DNA of 64,000 nt from Kocuria rosea (lineage in GTDB: Bacteria > Actinomycetota > Actinomycetes > Actinomycetales > Micrococcaceae): contig NZ_CP035103.1 of the NCBI RefSeq assembly GCF_006094695.1, forward strand, positions 3,348,001 through 3,412,000, given 5' to 3'. The stretch's first letter is position 1; every line of letters starts with the position of its first letter. Shown here piece by piece: positions 42,636 through 52,022 of the stretch. The notes below the pieces were generated by a model. It did not search any database, was not told the DNA's origin, and was given only the letters and a program-made list of their open reading frames with translations. The translations under genes and the position numbers were made by a program.

Positions 42636-44146
42636 GCGCCTGGTCCCGGCTCTCGGACCACCTGGACGAGAACTCCGAGGGCTACGGCCCGCTGCGCGGC
42701 ACGCTGGGCGCGGGCCGGATCGGGATGATCTGGCTCGCGGCGAACCTGGTGGTGACCACCCTGCTGACGGGGACGCTGTTCGTGCCCGGGGTGTCCTGGC
42801 CCACGGCTCTGGCCATGATCGTCCTGGGCACGCTGATCGGCGGGGCGGTGCTGGTGCTCGTGGGGAACATGGGCACCCGCACCGGTCTCGCCACCATGTC
42901 CCTGACCAAGGGCTCCTTCGGCCTGCGCGGGTCCTTCCTGCCGGTGGCCGCGAACGTGGTCATCCTCATGGGCTGGAGCTGGGTGCAGGCGATGCTCGCC
43001 GGCGTCACCGTGAACTTCCTCGTGGCGCAGGCGACCGGCTACTCGAACCCGGTGCTGTTCTCGGTGCTCTGCCAGGCGCTGGTCGTGGCGCTGGCCGTCC
43101 TCGGCCACGAGGGCATCGCCCGGGTGGAGCCGTGGCTGGCGGTGGTGATCCTGGGCATCATGGCCTGGGTGTTCACGGTGGCGTTCACGTCCTACCCCGT
43201 GGCCGACTTCGCCGCCCTGCCCGTGGACCCCGGGGCGGGCTGGTCCCCCATCGCGGTCCTCGACGTCGTCATCGCCACGGCCATCTCCTGGACCGTGCTC
43301 TCCGCGGAGTTCAACCGGCTCGCCCGCCGGCAGTCCGCGGGCATGATCGGCTCCGGCGCGGGGTACGTCCTGTCCACGGTCGCGGCCATGAGCCTCGGGG
43401 CCACCGCCGTCGCCTACGTGGTGCTCGACGGCGGGGAGGCGGTCGGGTTCGACCCGACGGTGCTCGTCGCCGCCTTCGGCGCGCCCCTGGCGGTGGTGGT
43501 CTTCCTGTCGGTGATGGCCACCAACACCATGGTCGTCTACGGCATGGTCTCCTCGGTGGTGAACCTGACACCCTCGCGGAGGCTGCGGTTCCTGCCCACG
43601 GCGCTCGTGCTGGGGGCAGTGTCGGTCCTCGGGTCCACCCGGCTGGGCCTGCTGGACCAGTTCACCGAGTTCCTGGTGCTGATCGGCTCGCTGTTCATCC
43701 CCGTCTTCGCGATCATGCTGGTGGACTACTACGTGGTCCAGCGCGGCGCCTACGCGGCGGACATCCTGCGCGGTCGCGGCGGCCGGTACTGGTACCGGGG
43801 CGGGGTCAACCCCGCCGCCGTGGCGGTGTGGGCCGTCGGCGCGGTCTGCTCGCTGGTGCTCACCTACGTGCTGCCGAGCCCCGTGGGCGCGACCATTCCC
43901 ACGTTCGTCCTCTCCGCGGCGCTCTACCTGCTCTGGGCCCTGGCGGCGAAGCGGATCGTGCCGGGCCGGCCGGTCCAGCGACACCTCGCCGAGGCGGGGA
44001 GGACCGGGACGGACGGGGCCGGGGCGCGGGACGGGGCCGCCGCGCCCGAGCGGACCGGCGGACCCTGCACGGTCGGCACTGTCGGCACTGTCGGCACTGT
44101 CGGCGCGGCCGGCAGGCCGGAGGAGGCCGCCGATGCGCCTCGTTGA
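42632..44146 (+). CDS. NCS1-family permease (purine/cytosine permease type)
   Basis: 504 residues; GTG overlaps the symporter stop. Twelve membrane segments of the nucleobase:cation symporter-1 fold: GWSWVQAMLAGVTVNF, ATAISWTVLSAEFNRLAR, LIGSLFIPVFAIMLVDYYVV. N-terminal SDHLDENSEGYGPLRG is typical of cytosine-permease relatives. The last 50 residues are a charged tail ending in a TVG repeat. A second, unrelated transporter directly coupled to the first suggests two forms of substrate or product exchange. Confidence 0.82.
   Translation: MSAWSRLSDHLDENSEGYGPLRGTLGAGRIGMIWLAANLVVTTLLTGTLFVPGVSWPTALAMIVLGTLIGGAVLVLVGNMGTRTGLATMSLTKGSFGLRGSFLPVAANVVILMGWSWVQAMLAGVTVNFLVAQATGYSNPVLFSVLCQALVVALAVLGHEGIARVEPWLAVVILGIMAWVFTVAFTSYPVADFAALPVDPGAGWSPIAVLDVVIATAISWTVLSAEFNRLARRQSAGMIGSGAGYVLSTVAAMSLGATAVAYVVLDGGEAVGFDPTVLVAAFGAPLAVVVFLSVMATNTMVVYGMVSSVVNLTPSRRLRFLPTALVLGAVSVLGSTRLGLLDQFTEFLVLIGSLFIPVFAIMLVDYYVVQRGAYAADILRGRGGRYWYRGGVNPAAVAVWAVGAVCSLVLTYVLPSPVGATIPTFVLSAALYLLWALAAKRIVPGRPVQRHLAEAGRTGTDGAGARDGAAAPERTGGPCTVGTVGTVGTVGAAGRPEEAADAPR
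44072..44107 (+). repeat. 9-base tandem repeat in permease tail
   Basis: GTCGGCACT is repeated three times from 44072, followed by partial copies, coding for TVGTVGTVG in the cytoplasmic tail of the permease. It lies just before the overlap with the cyclase gene. Copy number could vary without a frameshift because the unit is 9 bases. Confidence 0.8.
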
Positions 44147-44789
44147 CCTGAGCCACCCCGTGGAGGCCGGCATGCAGGTCTTCCCGGGGGACCCGGCCGT
44201 GGACTCCCGGCTCGCGGCGTCCGTCCCGCGGGACGGCTTCCAGGTGGCCGAGCTGCACCTGGGCACGCACAGCGGCACGCACGTGGACGCCCCGCTGCAC
44301 ACCGTGGACGGCGGCTCGCCCGTGGACGAGCTCGACCTCGCCCGCCTGGTGGGACCGGCGCGCATCGTGCACGTGCCGGAGCTCCGGGAGCACGAGGTGA
44401 TCCGCTGGGCGCACGTCCGCGCACAGCTGGAGGACGTGCGGGCCGGCACGATCGTGCTGTTCCGCACCGACTGGTCCCGGCACTTCGGCACCCCGCGCTA
44501 CCTGGCGCACCCGGTGCTGGACGTGGAGATCGCCGAGCGCCTGCTGGCCGCGGGCGTGCACGTGCTCGGCACGGACACCCTCAACCCGGACCGCACCCCG
44601 GACGCCGGCGCGTCCGGCCCGCCCGAGCTGCCGGTGCACGCGGCGGTCCTCGGGGCGGGCGGGGCGATCGTCGAGAACCTGACGAACCTGCACGCCGTCG
44701 ACTGGCGGGACCCGCTGGTGAGCGTACTGCCGCTGCGGCTGCGCGGACTGGACGGCTCCCCGGTGCGGGCGGTGGCGATGCAGCCGTGA
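44133..44789 (+). CDS. cyclase-family metal hydrolase (kynurenine formamidase-like)
   Basis: 218 residues; ATG overlaps the permease end by 14 bases. The family signature [11 protein letters not shown] (HxGTHxDxPxH, zinc ligands) is intact, preceded by [16 protein letters not shown]. KynB-type enzymes hydrolyse N-formyl amides; the wider family includes isatin hydrolases. In this operon it may open a cyclised or acylated pathway intermediate, for example a ring formed by 2-ketoarginine or guanidinobutyraldehyde. That role is speculative. Confidence 0.8.
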   Translation: MRLVDLSHPVEAGMQVFPGDPAVDSRLAASVPRDGFQVAELHLGTHSGTHVDAPLHTVDGGSPVDELDLARLVGPARIVHVPELREHEVIRWAHVRAQLEDVRAGTIVLFRTDWSRHFGTPRYLAHPVLDVEIAERLLAAGVHVLGTDTLNPDRTPDAGASGPPELPVHAAVLGAGGAIVENLTNLHAVDWRDPLVSVLPLRLRGLDGSPVRAVAMQP

Positions 44790-44881
44790 GCCCCGCGCCG
44801 CCGCTGCCCGGTCCCCGCCCCGGGACCACGACGCCGCCGACGCCGACGCCGACATCCGATCACTCCCGAGGAGACCCCGCC

Positions 44882-46303
44882 ATGACCGCCGACGCCCGAT
44901 CCACCGCCCCGTCCGCCTACCGGTCCGTCAACCCGGCGACCGGCCGGGTCCTGGCCGAGCACCCGACCGCCACCGATGCCCAGGTGCAGGAGGCCCTGGC
45001 CGGCGCCGACGCCGCGTTCCGCGCCTGGCGGACCCTGCCGATCGAGGAGCGGGCGGCCGTCGCCGCCCGCGTCGGGACGCTGTTCGCCGAACGGGTCGAG
45101 GAGCTGGCCGCCGTCATCACCGAGGAGATGGGCAAGCCGCTCGCCGAGGCCCGGGACGAGGTCGCGTTCTGCGCCGAGATCTTCGGCTACTTCGCCGAGC
45201 AGGGCCCGGCCCTGGCCGCGGACCAGCCCATCACGGCCTCCGGCGGCGGCCGGGCGGTGGTCCAGAAGCGGCCCGTGGGGGTGCTGCTGGGGATCATGCC
45301 GTGGAACTACCCCTACTACCAGGTGGCCCGCTTCGCGGCCCCCAACCTGGTGCTGGGCAACACGATCCTGCTCAAGCACGCCGAGTCCTGCCCACGGGCG
45401 GCCCTGGCCCTCCAGCAGCTCATGGACGACGCCGGGGTGCCGGCCGGCGCCTACGCCAACGTCTTCGCGAGCCACGACCAGGTCGCGGACATCATCGCCG
45501 ACCCGCGGGTCCAGGGGGTGTCCCTGACCGGGTCCGAGCGGGCCGGGGCGAAGGTCGCCGAGATCGCCGGGCGGAACCTGAAGAAGGTCGTCCTCGAGCT
45601 CGGCGGCTCCGACCCCTACGTGGTGCTGGACACCGACGACGTGCGCGAGTCCGCCCGCGCGGCCTTCGCCACCCGCATGGGCAACACGGGCCAGGCGTGC
45701 AACTCCAACAAGCGGATGATCGTCATGGCGGACCTCTACGACGAGTTCGTGGCCGAGCTGACCCGCCAGGCCGAGGCGCTGACCCCGGGCGACCCGGCCG
45801 AGGCCGCCCCCGGGACCTTCGCCCCCCTGTCCTCCCGGGCCGCGGCCGAGGGACTGGCCCGCCAGATCCGGGCCGCCGTGGACGCCGGCGCCACCCTGAA
45901 CGCCGGCGGGCGGCTGCTCGAGGGCCCGGGCGCGTACCTGGAGCCCACCGTGCTCACCGGGATCACCCCGGACATGGCCGCCCACCACGAGGAGCTCTTC
46001 GGCCCCGTGGCCGTGGTCTACCGGGTGGCCGACGACGCGGAGGCGCTCGCCCTGGCCAACGACACCCCCTACGGGCTCGGCGGGGCGGTCTTCAGCACGG
46101 ACCCCGAGCGGGCGCGCCGGCTCGCCGAGGGCCTGGACGCGGGCATGGCCGCCGTCAACGCCGCCGAGGCCGAGGGCGCCGAGATGCCCTTCGGCGGGGT
46201 CAAGCGCTCCGGCTACGGCCGGGAGCTGGGCCCGCTGGGCATGGACGAGTTCGTCAACAAGCGCCTGCTCTACGTCAAGGACCGGCCCGCCGGGGAGGGC
46301 TGA
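44882..46303 (+). CDS. NAD(P)-dependent aldehyde dehydrogenase (semialdehyde type)
   Basis: 473 residues from ATG 44882. ALDH core: [22 protein letters not shown], catalytic Glu in [10 protein letters not shown] and catalytic Cys in [13 protein letters not shown]. The sequence is closest in feel to Sad/GabD succinate-semialdehyde dehydrogenases. In the proposed pathway it could oxidise 4-guanidinobutyraldehyde to 4-guanidinobutyrate, or succinate semialdehyde formed from GABA. Both are compatible with its neighbours. Confidence 0.87.
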   Translation: MTADARSTAPSAYRSVNPATGRVLAEHPTATDAQVQEALAGADAAFRAWRTLPIEERAAVAARVGTLFAERVEELAAVITEEMGKPLAEARDEVAFCAEIFGYFAEQGPALAADQPITASGGGRAVVQKRPVGVLLGIMPWNYPYYQVARFAAPNLVLGNTILLKHAESCPRAALALQQLMDDAGVPAGAYANVFASHDQVADIIADPRVQGVSLTGSERAGAKVAEIAGRNLKKVVLELGGSDPYVVLDTDDVRESARAAFATRMGNTGQACNSNKRMIVMADLYDEFVAELTRQAEALTPGDPAEAAPGTFAPLSSRAAAEGLARQIRAAVDAGATLNAGGRLLEGPGAYLEPTVLTGITPDMAAHHEELFGPVAVVYRVADDAEALALANDTPYGLGGAVFSTDPERARRLAEGLDAGMAAVNAAEAEGAEMPFGGVKRSGYGRELGPLGMDEFVNKRLLYVKDRPAGEG

Positions 46304-46388
46304 CCGCCGGCGTCCGCCGCACGTCCCGCCCTGCTCCGCCCGCTCCACCCGCCCCGCACCACCCGCCCCACCCTTTGGAGGACCGCTC

Positions 46389-47972
46389 ATGACCGCCCGC
46401 AGGACCACCGCCCGTGCCGTGCTGGAGACGCTCCGGGGCTACGGCGTCGACACCGTCTTCGGCATCCCCGGGACCCACTCGCTCGAGTTCTACCGCCCGC
46501 TGCGCGAGCTGGGCATCCGGGCGGTCACCACCCGCCACGAGCAGGGCGCCGCGTACGGCGCCGACGGGTGGAGCCAGGTCTCCGGGCTGCCGGGCGTCGT
46601 CATCACCACGTCCGGGCCGGGCCTGCTCAACTCGCTGTCCGGGGCGGCCACGGCCTACGCCGAGTCCCGCCCGATGATCATCCTGTCCCCCGGCCGTCCG
46701 GTGGGCCACGACTTCCGGGACATCGGCTCGCTGCACGAGACGAAGAACCCGTCCGCGGCCGTGGACGCGATCGTCGGCCGCAGCCGCCGGGTCACCAGCG
46801 GGGCCGAGGCCGTGACCATGGTCCACGACGCCTTCCGGGACTTCGCCCACTCCCGCCCCCGGCCGGTGCACATCGAGATCCCGCTGGACGTCCTGGAGGC
46901 GGAGCTCGACTACACCGACCGGCAGGTGGCCCCGCGCCGGCTCGGCGCCCCGCAGCCGGCGCCGGTCGACGACGTGCGCCGCGCCGCCGAGGTGCTGCGG
47001 GACGCCGAGCACCCTGTCATCCTCGCCGGCGGCGGCTCGCTGGCCGCCGGCGCGCGGCTGCTCGAGCTCGCCGAGCTGCTCGAGGCGCCGGTCATCACCA
47101 CGACCAACGGAAAGGGCGCGATCCCCGAGCGGCACCGCCTCTCGCTGGGCGCCGACCTGCGCCTGTCCACCGCGCACGAGTTCCTGCGCTCCGCCGACGC
47201 CCTGCTGGTGATCGGCTCGAAGGTGGGCGAGGCCGAGCTGTGGGGCGGGGACATCACGCCGCGGGGCCCGGTCGTGCGCGTGGACATCATGCGGGACCAG
47301 ATGCTGTGCAACCTGGACCCGGACATCGAGCTGCCCGGCCACTCCGCGGCCGTGGTCCCGCAGCTCCTCGAGGCGATCGGCCCGCTCGCCCCGCGCCCCC
47401 CGCGCGACCTCACCGAGGTCTTCGCCCGGCTCGACGACGAGGGCCGCCGCACCGCGCCCGAGCTCGCGGCGCTCAACGAGACGATCATGGCGGTGGTGCC
47501 CGAGGACACGATCATCGGCGGCGACTCCTCCCAGGTCACCTACCTGGGCTCCACCACGTTCTTCCGCGCCCAGCTCCCGCACTCCCTGCTCTACATGGGG
47601 ACCTACGCGACCCTGGGCTACGGCCTGCCCGCCTCGATCGGGGCGAAGCTCGCCGCCCCGCACCGGCCCGTGCTGTGCCTCGTGGGCGACGGCGCCCTGA
47701 TGTTCTCGATCCAGGAGCTGATGACCGCCGTGGAGCTCGGCGTGGACCTGCCGATCGTGTGCGTGGACAACGGCGGCTACGGCGAGATCCGGCAGAACAT
47801 GACCGACCGGGACATCGACCCGCTCGCCGTGGACCTGCGGCAGCCGGACTGGCCCGCGCTCGCGGAGGCCTTCGGCGCGGTCGGGTTCGAGGCCACCCCG
47901 GAGAACCTGGCCGATAAGGTCGTCGAGGCGCTCGCGGTCGAGGGGCCGAGCCTGGTGCACCTGAAGATCTGA
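46389..47972 (+). CDS. ThDP-dependent acetolactate-synthase-like enzyme, candidate 2-ketoarginine decarboxylase
   Basis: 527 residues; ATG with TTGGAGGA upstream. Three-domain POX/AHAS fold: catalytic Glu in [13 protein letters not shown] (about residue 50), and ThDP-Mg site [23 protein letters not shown]...NNGG-type closing as [10 protein letters not shown] lone large subunit, with no IlvN and no branched-chain neighbours, argues against acetolactate synthesis. AruI, the 2-ketoarginine decarboxylase of Pseudomonas, is of this family. Aminotransferase, ALDH and ureohydrolase around it fit that role. Inference. Confidence 0.83.
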   Translation: MTARRTTARAVLETLRGYGVDTVFGIPGTHSLEFYRPLRELGIRAVTTRHEQGAAYGADGWSQVSGLPGVVITTSGPGLLNSLSGAATAYAESRPMIILSPGRPVGHDFRDIGSLHETKNPSAAVDAIVGRSRRVTSGAEAVTMVHDAFRDFAHSRPRPVHIEIPLDVLEAELDYTDRQVAPRRLGAPQPAPVDDVRRAAEVLRDAEHPVILAGGGSLAAGARLLELAELLEAPVITTTNGKGAIPERHRLSLGADLRLSTAHEFLRSADALLVIGSKVGEAELWGGDITPRGPVVRVDIMRDQMLCNLDPDIELPGHSAAVVPQLLEAIGPLAPRPPRDLTEVFARLDDEGRRTAPELAALNETIMAVVPEDTIIGGDSSQVTYLGSTTFFRAQLPHSLLYMGTYATLGYGLPASIGAKLAAPHRPVLCLVGDGALMFSIQELMTAVELGVDLPIVCVDNGGYGEIRQNMTDRDIDPLAVDLRQPDWPALAEAFGAVGFEATPENLADKVVEALAVEGPSLVHLKI

Positions 47973-47976
47973 CCCC

Positions 47977-48066
47977 GCCGAGGGGTCCGGTTCCACCCAC
48001 ATCCCTGCCGAGGGGTCGCCTCCTGTCGGAACACAGCCCGGACGGCCTCGGGACGAGACCCCTCGC
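47977..48066. repeat. second copy of the CGAGGGGTC dispersed repeat
   Basis: GCCGAGGGGTC at 47977, GCCGAGGGGTCGC at 48007-48019 and an inverted GACCCCTCG at 48057-48065; the last two can form a 9-bp stem. The 24 bases around 48007-48030 match the 13.77-kb repeat (reverse strand) at 22 positions. As at the first locus, it lies between convergent genes, here the ThDP enzyme and the CDF transporter. Confidence 0.75.
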
Positions 48067-48084
48067 GCAGGGGCGGGGAGCGGG

Positions 48085-49068
48085 TCAGCGCGGGACCTGG
48101 TCCTCCGGCAGCTCCGTCACGGGGGCGAGCACCACGTCCTCGATCTTCCAGTCCAGGTCCGCGCAGCGCTTCCGGGCGGCCGCGAGCTGCTCGAGCGTCG
48201 GGACGACCCCTTCGGCCGGGACCACGAAGGCCTCCACGTGGAAGACGTGGCCCTCGTCGCGGACCCGGACGCCCACGTCCTGCACCCAGGGCTGCTGGCG
48301 CAGCACGGTCTCCATCTCCTGGAGGAGAGGGTGCGGCGCGGCGTCGTCGTAGGTGGTCGGGCGGGAGTCCACGAGGTCGGCGACGGCCCCCTTGAGGTTC
48401 GTGGCCCCGTCCTTGAGGATCGACGTGGAGACCACGAGCGCCGCGACCGCGTCCGCCCACCACAGGCCCATCCCGATGCCCAGCACACCGACCGAGGTGG
48501 CCAGGCCGGTCATCCAGTCCGCCTTGTTCATGTCGGCGTCGGCGTAGAGCACCTTGTCGTGGAGCTCCTCCGCGAGCTTCATCTTCATCCGGCCCAGGAT
48601 CACGGGCGGGATGCTGGTGAGCGTCATCGCCGCCACCATCAGCCACCCGGACCACACCGGCGTGCCGAACAGGTTCGTGACCCCGATCGGGGGCCGCTCG
48701 CCCCGCAGGAGCCCGGAGCCGGAGTCGACCACGAGGAACGCGCCCATCGCCAGGAGCGCGACCGCCGCCACGAGGTGGCCCACGCCCACGGAGCGGTGGT
48801 AGCCGTAGGGGTGGCGGGGCGTAGGGCGCCGGCCGGCGACGCGGACCGCCACGAGGAAGGCGAGGGGCGGCAGGAACGAGAGCGAGTCCTCGATCCAGGC
48901 GACCTTCATGGCCTGGGACTGCCCGGCCACGAGCGCCACGACGGCCACGGTCACGGCGAGCACCCCGAGGGTGATCTTCTCCAGGCGCACCGCACGCGCC
49001 AGGGTGCGCGCCTGGGCGCCGGTGAGCTCGGTGGACCCGAACCGGGCCTTCGCCCCGGACTGCGACAT
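48085..49068 (-). CDS. cation diffusion facilitator family transporter
   Basis: 327 residues from ATG 49068, overlapping the upstream lipoprotein stop (TGATG); GTG 49071 is an alternative. Six membrane segments, with the CDF-type YGYHRSVGVGHL pattern and ADADMNKADWMTGLATSVGVLGIGMG carrying the metal-site Asp residues, then a cytoplasmic domain of about 90 residues. It would export a divalent metal such as Zn, Fe, Co or Mn. First-site residues are unusual (EDSLSFLPP), so metal preference is uncertain. Confidence 0.78.
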   Translation of the reverse strand: MSQSGAKARFGSTELTGAQARTLARAVRLEKITLGVLAVTVAVVALVAGQSQAMKVAWIEDSLSFLPPLAFLVAVRVAGRRPTPRHPYGYHRSVGVGHLVAAVALLAMGAFLVVDSGSGLLRGERPPIGVTNLFGTPVWSGWLMVAAMTLTSIPPVILGRMKMKLAEELHDKVLYADADMNKADWMTGLATSVGVLGIGMGLWWADAVAALVVSTSILKDGATNLKGAVADLVDSRPTTYDDAAPHPLLQEMETVLRQQPWVQDVGVRVRDEGHVFHVEAFVVPAEGVVPTLEQLAAARKRCADLDWKIEDVVLAPVTELPEDQVPR

Positions 49069-49547
49069 CACCCCTCCTCCCGTTCCACCAGGAACGTCTC
49101 GAGCTCGGTGAGGAAGCCGTTCTCCCCCAGCCGGGTGGCCAGCACGATCTTCTCGGTGCGGCCGTCTCCCGTCTCGATCTCCGTGTGCGGGCGGGTCAGC
49201 GCGGCGTGCTTCTCCCAGGGGGACGTCTCGGTGAGGCCTGCGACGACGACGTCGAGGTCGCCGCCCTCGAGCGAGCGGATCAGGTGGCTCTCGGCGCCGG
49301 AGGTCCAGACGACCTCGGCGTCGATCCGCTCGGCGAACTCCTCGACCAGCTCGACCTCCACCCCCGAGGGACGGCCGCTGTCGGCGACCTCCGTCCAGGG
49401 CGGGCTCTCCGAGACCCCGGCCCGCAGTTCACCGCCTCGCACCCGGTCGAGGGTGCCCTCGGGGTCCTTCGGGAACCCGGAGCCGCACCCCGTGACCAGG
49501 GCCGCGGTCAGCACCGCCACCGCGAGCGGGCGCACCGAGGGGGACAT
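49068..49547 (-). CDS. short solute-binding-domain lipoprotein
   Basis: 159 residues from ATG 49547. Lipoprotein signal with lipobox LVTGC (Cys21). The body ([17 protein letters not shown]...[15 protein letters not shown]...[23 protein letters not shown]) is domain 1 of a type II periplasmic amino-acid-binding protein, but only about half of the normal 220-250 residues is present. It ends right at the CDF gene with a TGATG overlap, so the short form looks intended rather than broken. It may be a sensor or helper of the CDF pump; unknown. Confidence 0.65.
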   Translation of the reverse strand: MSPSVRPLAVAVLTAALVTGCGSGFPKDPEGTLDRVRGGELRAGVSESPPWTEVADSGRPSGVEVELVEEFAERIDAEVVWTSGAESHLIRSLEGGDLDVVVAGLTETSPWEKHAALTRPHTEIETGDGRTEKIVLATRLGENGFLTELETFLVEREEG

Positions 49548-49652
49548 CGCCGCACGACCTTTCCAAGCACCGGGGCGGTCCCGGCGGACCGCGCTCTCCA
49601 TCGGTCCCGAGCATACGGAGTTGCGTCGGACGGCGCCGCTGCGGGACCGGTC

Positions 49653-49698
49653 GACACACGCCCGAAACCGGGCGCCGCGTCCGACATCGCCGGGAAAC
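49653..49698 (+). promoter_or_regulatory. GlnR-like motif pair upstream of urtA
   Basis: GACAC-6-GAAAC (49653-49668) and GACAT-6-GAAAC (49683-49698) are two similar half-site pairs, 30 bases apart. Actinobacterial GlnR boxes have AC-ended half sites with GAAAC spaced by 11 bases, so these are plausible nitrogen-control sites about 120-165 bases before urtA. Candidate only. Confidence 0.4.
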
Positions 49699-49819
49699 CT
49701 CTGCGCCGCACCCCGGAAATCCCGGCTGGCTAGCGTCGCTCCCATCCCGGCGGACCGGGTCCTGCCCGCAGGACCACCGCCCGGCACCCAGCGACTCCTC
49801 CCCCGGAAAGCAGGACGGC

Positions 49820-51076
49820 ATGACGGTCCCCGCACGGCGCGCTCTGATCCCGGCCCTCGTGGCCGCCACGCTCCTCACGGGGTGCGGCGCGAAGTACGAC
49901 CCGCGGCCGAGCGCAGAGGCGGCCCAGGCGCCCTCGAGCTCGTGCGTGGACACCTCCGGGAACAGCGTGAAGGTGGGGCTGCTCAACTCCCTCTCGGGCA
50001 CGATGGCCGTGAGCGAGACGACCGTCAACCGTTCCCTGAACCTGGCGATCGAGGAGATCAACGCCGACGGCGGGGTGCTCGGCAAGGAGCTCGACCCCGT
50101 CACCGAGGACGGCGCGAGCGAGCCGACGGTGTTCGCGGAGAAGGCCGCCAAGCTGATCCGGCAGGACTGCGTGGCCGCGGTGTTCGGCGGCTGGACCTCC
50201 GCGAGCCGCAAGGCCATGCTCCCGGTCTTCGAGGCCCAGGACTCGCTGCTGTTCTACCCGGTGCAGTACGAGGGGCTCGAGGCCTCCCCCAATATCTTCT
50301 ACACCGGGGCCACCACCAACCAGCAGATCGTCCCGGCCCTCGACCACCTGCGGGAGCAGGGGCACCGGCGGATCTTCCTGGTGGGCAGCGACTACGTCTT
50401 CCCCCGCACGGCGAACCGGATCATCAACGCCTACGCCGCGGCCCACGGCATGGAGGTGGTGGGCGAGGAGTACGTGCCGATGGGCTCGACCGAGTTCTCG
50501 ACCATCGTCAACAAGCTCCTGGCCTCGGACGCCGACGCGGTGTTCAACACCCTCAACGGCGACTCCAACGTGGCGTTCTTCCGCCAGTACACCTCCGTGG
50601 GCCTCGAGGCCGGCGAGATGCCCGTGGTGTCCGTGTCGGTCGCGGAGGAGGAGGTCCCCGGGATCGGCGTGGAGAACGTCGCCGGTCAGCTGACCTCCTG
50701 GAACTACTACCAGACCGTCGACACCCCCGAGAACGAGCGGTTCGTGCGGGCGTTCCAGGACCGGTACGGCGCCGGGCGGGTCACGAGCGACCCCATGGAG
50801 GCCGCCTACACGTCCGTGCACCTGTGGCGGGCGATGGTCGAGAAGGCCGGGTCCTTCGACGTCGACGCCGTGCGCGAGGCCGCCGACGGGACCGTGGTCG
50901 AGGCCCCCGAGGGCACCGTCGAGGTGGACGGGGAGACCCAGCACGTCACCAAGACCCCGCGCATCGGCCGGATCCGCGAGGACGGGCTGATCGAGACGGT
51001 CGAGGAGGCCGCCGAGCCCGTGGTCCCCGACCCGTTCCTGACCGGCTACGACTGGGCCGACGGCGTCTCCGGCTGA
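49820..51076 (+). CDS. urtA: urea ABC transporter, substrate-binding lipoprotein
   Basis: 418 residues from ATG 49820. Lipobox LLTGC with Cys22; then a periplasmic-binding type I fold of the UrtA/AmiC group: [55 protein letters not shown] and [12 protein letters not shown], features conserved in urea-binding proteins. It captures urea outside the membrane for UrtBC. First gene of a tight urtABCDE operon. Confidence 0.93.
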   Translation: MTVPARRALIPALVAATLLTGCGAKYDPRPSAEAAQAPSSSCVDTSGNSVKVGLLNSLSGTMAVSETTVNRSLNLAIEEINADGGVLGKELDPVTEDGASEPTVFAEKAAKLIRQDCVAAVFGGWTSASRKAMLPVFEAQDSLLFYPVQYEGLEASPNIFYTGATTNQQIVPALDHLREQGHRRIFLVGSDYVFPRTANRIINAYAAAHGMEVVGEEYVPMGSTEFSTIVNKLLASDADAVFNTLNGDSNVAFFRQYTSVGLEAGEMPVVSVSVAEEEVPGIGVENVAGQLTSWNYYQTVDTPENERFVRAFQDRYGAGRVTSDPMEAAYTSVHLWRAMVEKAGSFDVDAVREAADGTVVEAPEGTVEVDGETQHVTKTPRIGRIREDGLIETVEEAAEPVVPDPFLTGYDWADGVSG

Positions 51077-51137
51077 GCCGCCCCGCCGCCGCCGGCACCG
51101 CCCCCCGACGCCCCGCAGACCGAGAGAAGAGCCGTCC

Positions 51138-52022
51138 ATGGAAGTCATCGTCAGCCAGTTGTCCGCCGGGCTCAGCCTCGGCTCCATCCTCCTCCTCGCG
51201 GCCGTGGGGCTGTCCCTGACCTTCGGGCAGATGGGCGTCATCAACATGGCCCACGGCGAGTTCATCATGGCCGGCGCGTACACCGCGTTCACGGTCCAGC
51301 AGGTGCTCGGCCACGCCGGGGTCTCCCTGCTGCTGTCGATCCCGATCGCGTTCCTCGTGGGCGGGGCCCTCGGCCTGCTGGTCGAGGGGCTGCTGCTGCG
51401 GCGCATGTACCACCGGCCGCTGGACACGCTGCTCGTCACCTTCGGGGTGTCCCTGGTCCTCCAGCAGGTGGCCCGGGACGTCTTCGGCGCCCCCAGCGTG
51501 GACGTGCGGCTGCCCGAGCTGCTGCAGGGCCCCGTGGAGGTCCTGGGCGTCCCGGTCCCGGCGTCCCGCGTGTTCCTGCTGGCCCTGGCCGTCATTGTGG
51601 TCGCAGCCCTCGCGCTCGTGCTCCACCGCACCTCCCTGGGCCGCCGGGTCCGCGCCGTGGTGCTCAGCCGCGACCTCGCCGAGGTCAGCGGGATCTCCTC
51701 CCGGCGCACCGACCAGCTGACGTTCTTCATCGGCTCCGGGCTCGCCGGCGTGGCCGGGGTGGCGCTGACCCTCGTGGGCTCCACCAGCCCCACCCTCGGC
51801 ACCACCTACATCGTGGACGCCTTCCTCGTGGTCGTCGCCGGCGGCATCGGCCAGATCCGCGGGGCGGTGCTCGCCGCGGCGGGCCTGGGCGTGCTCCAGG
51901 CCTTCGTCGAGTACTCCACGACCGCCTCGATCGCCAAGGTCCTGGTGCTGGTCGCCGTGGTCGCCTTCCTGCAGCTGCGCCCCCAGGGGATCTTCAGCGT
52001 CCGAACGAGAGGTCTGGCATGA
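51138..52022 (+). CDS. urtB: urea ABC transporter permease UrtB
   Basis: 294 residues; LivH-type permease with eight hydrophobic segments: SLGSILLLAAVGLSLTFGQMGVINMAHGEF is diagnostic of branched-chain/urea permeases. QQVARDVFGAPSVDV is the UrtB-like region. The end overlaps urtC by 4 bases. It forms the membrane channel with UrtC. Confidence 0.92.
   Translation: MEVIVSQLSAGLSLGSILLLAAVGLSLTFGQMGVINMAHGEFIMAGAYTAFTVQQVLGHAGVSLLLSIPIAFLVGGALGLLVEGLLLRRMYHRPLDTLLVTFGVSLVLQQVARDVFGAPSVDVRLPELLQGPVEVLGVPVPASRVFLLALAVIVVAALALVLHRTSLGRRVRAVVLSRDLAEVSGISSRRTDQLTFFIGSGLAGVAGVALTLVGSTSPTLGTTYIVDAFLVVVAGGIGQIRGAVLAAAGLGVLQAFVEYSTTASIAKVLVLVAVVAFLQLRPQGIFSVRTRGLA

Noticed and set aside
46389..47972. 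Acetolactate synthase large subunit (ilvB)
   Set aside because: Family fold fits, but there is no IlvN subunit or ilv neighbour, and context favours a 2-oxoacid decarboxylase.
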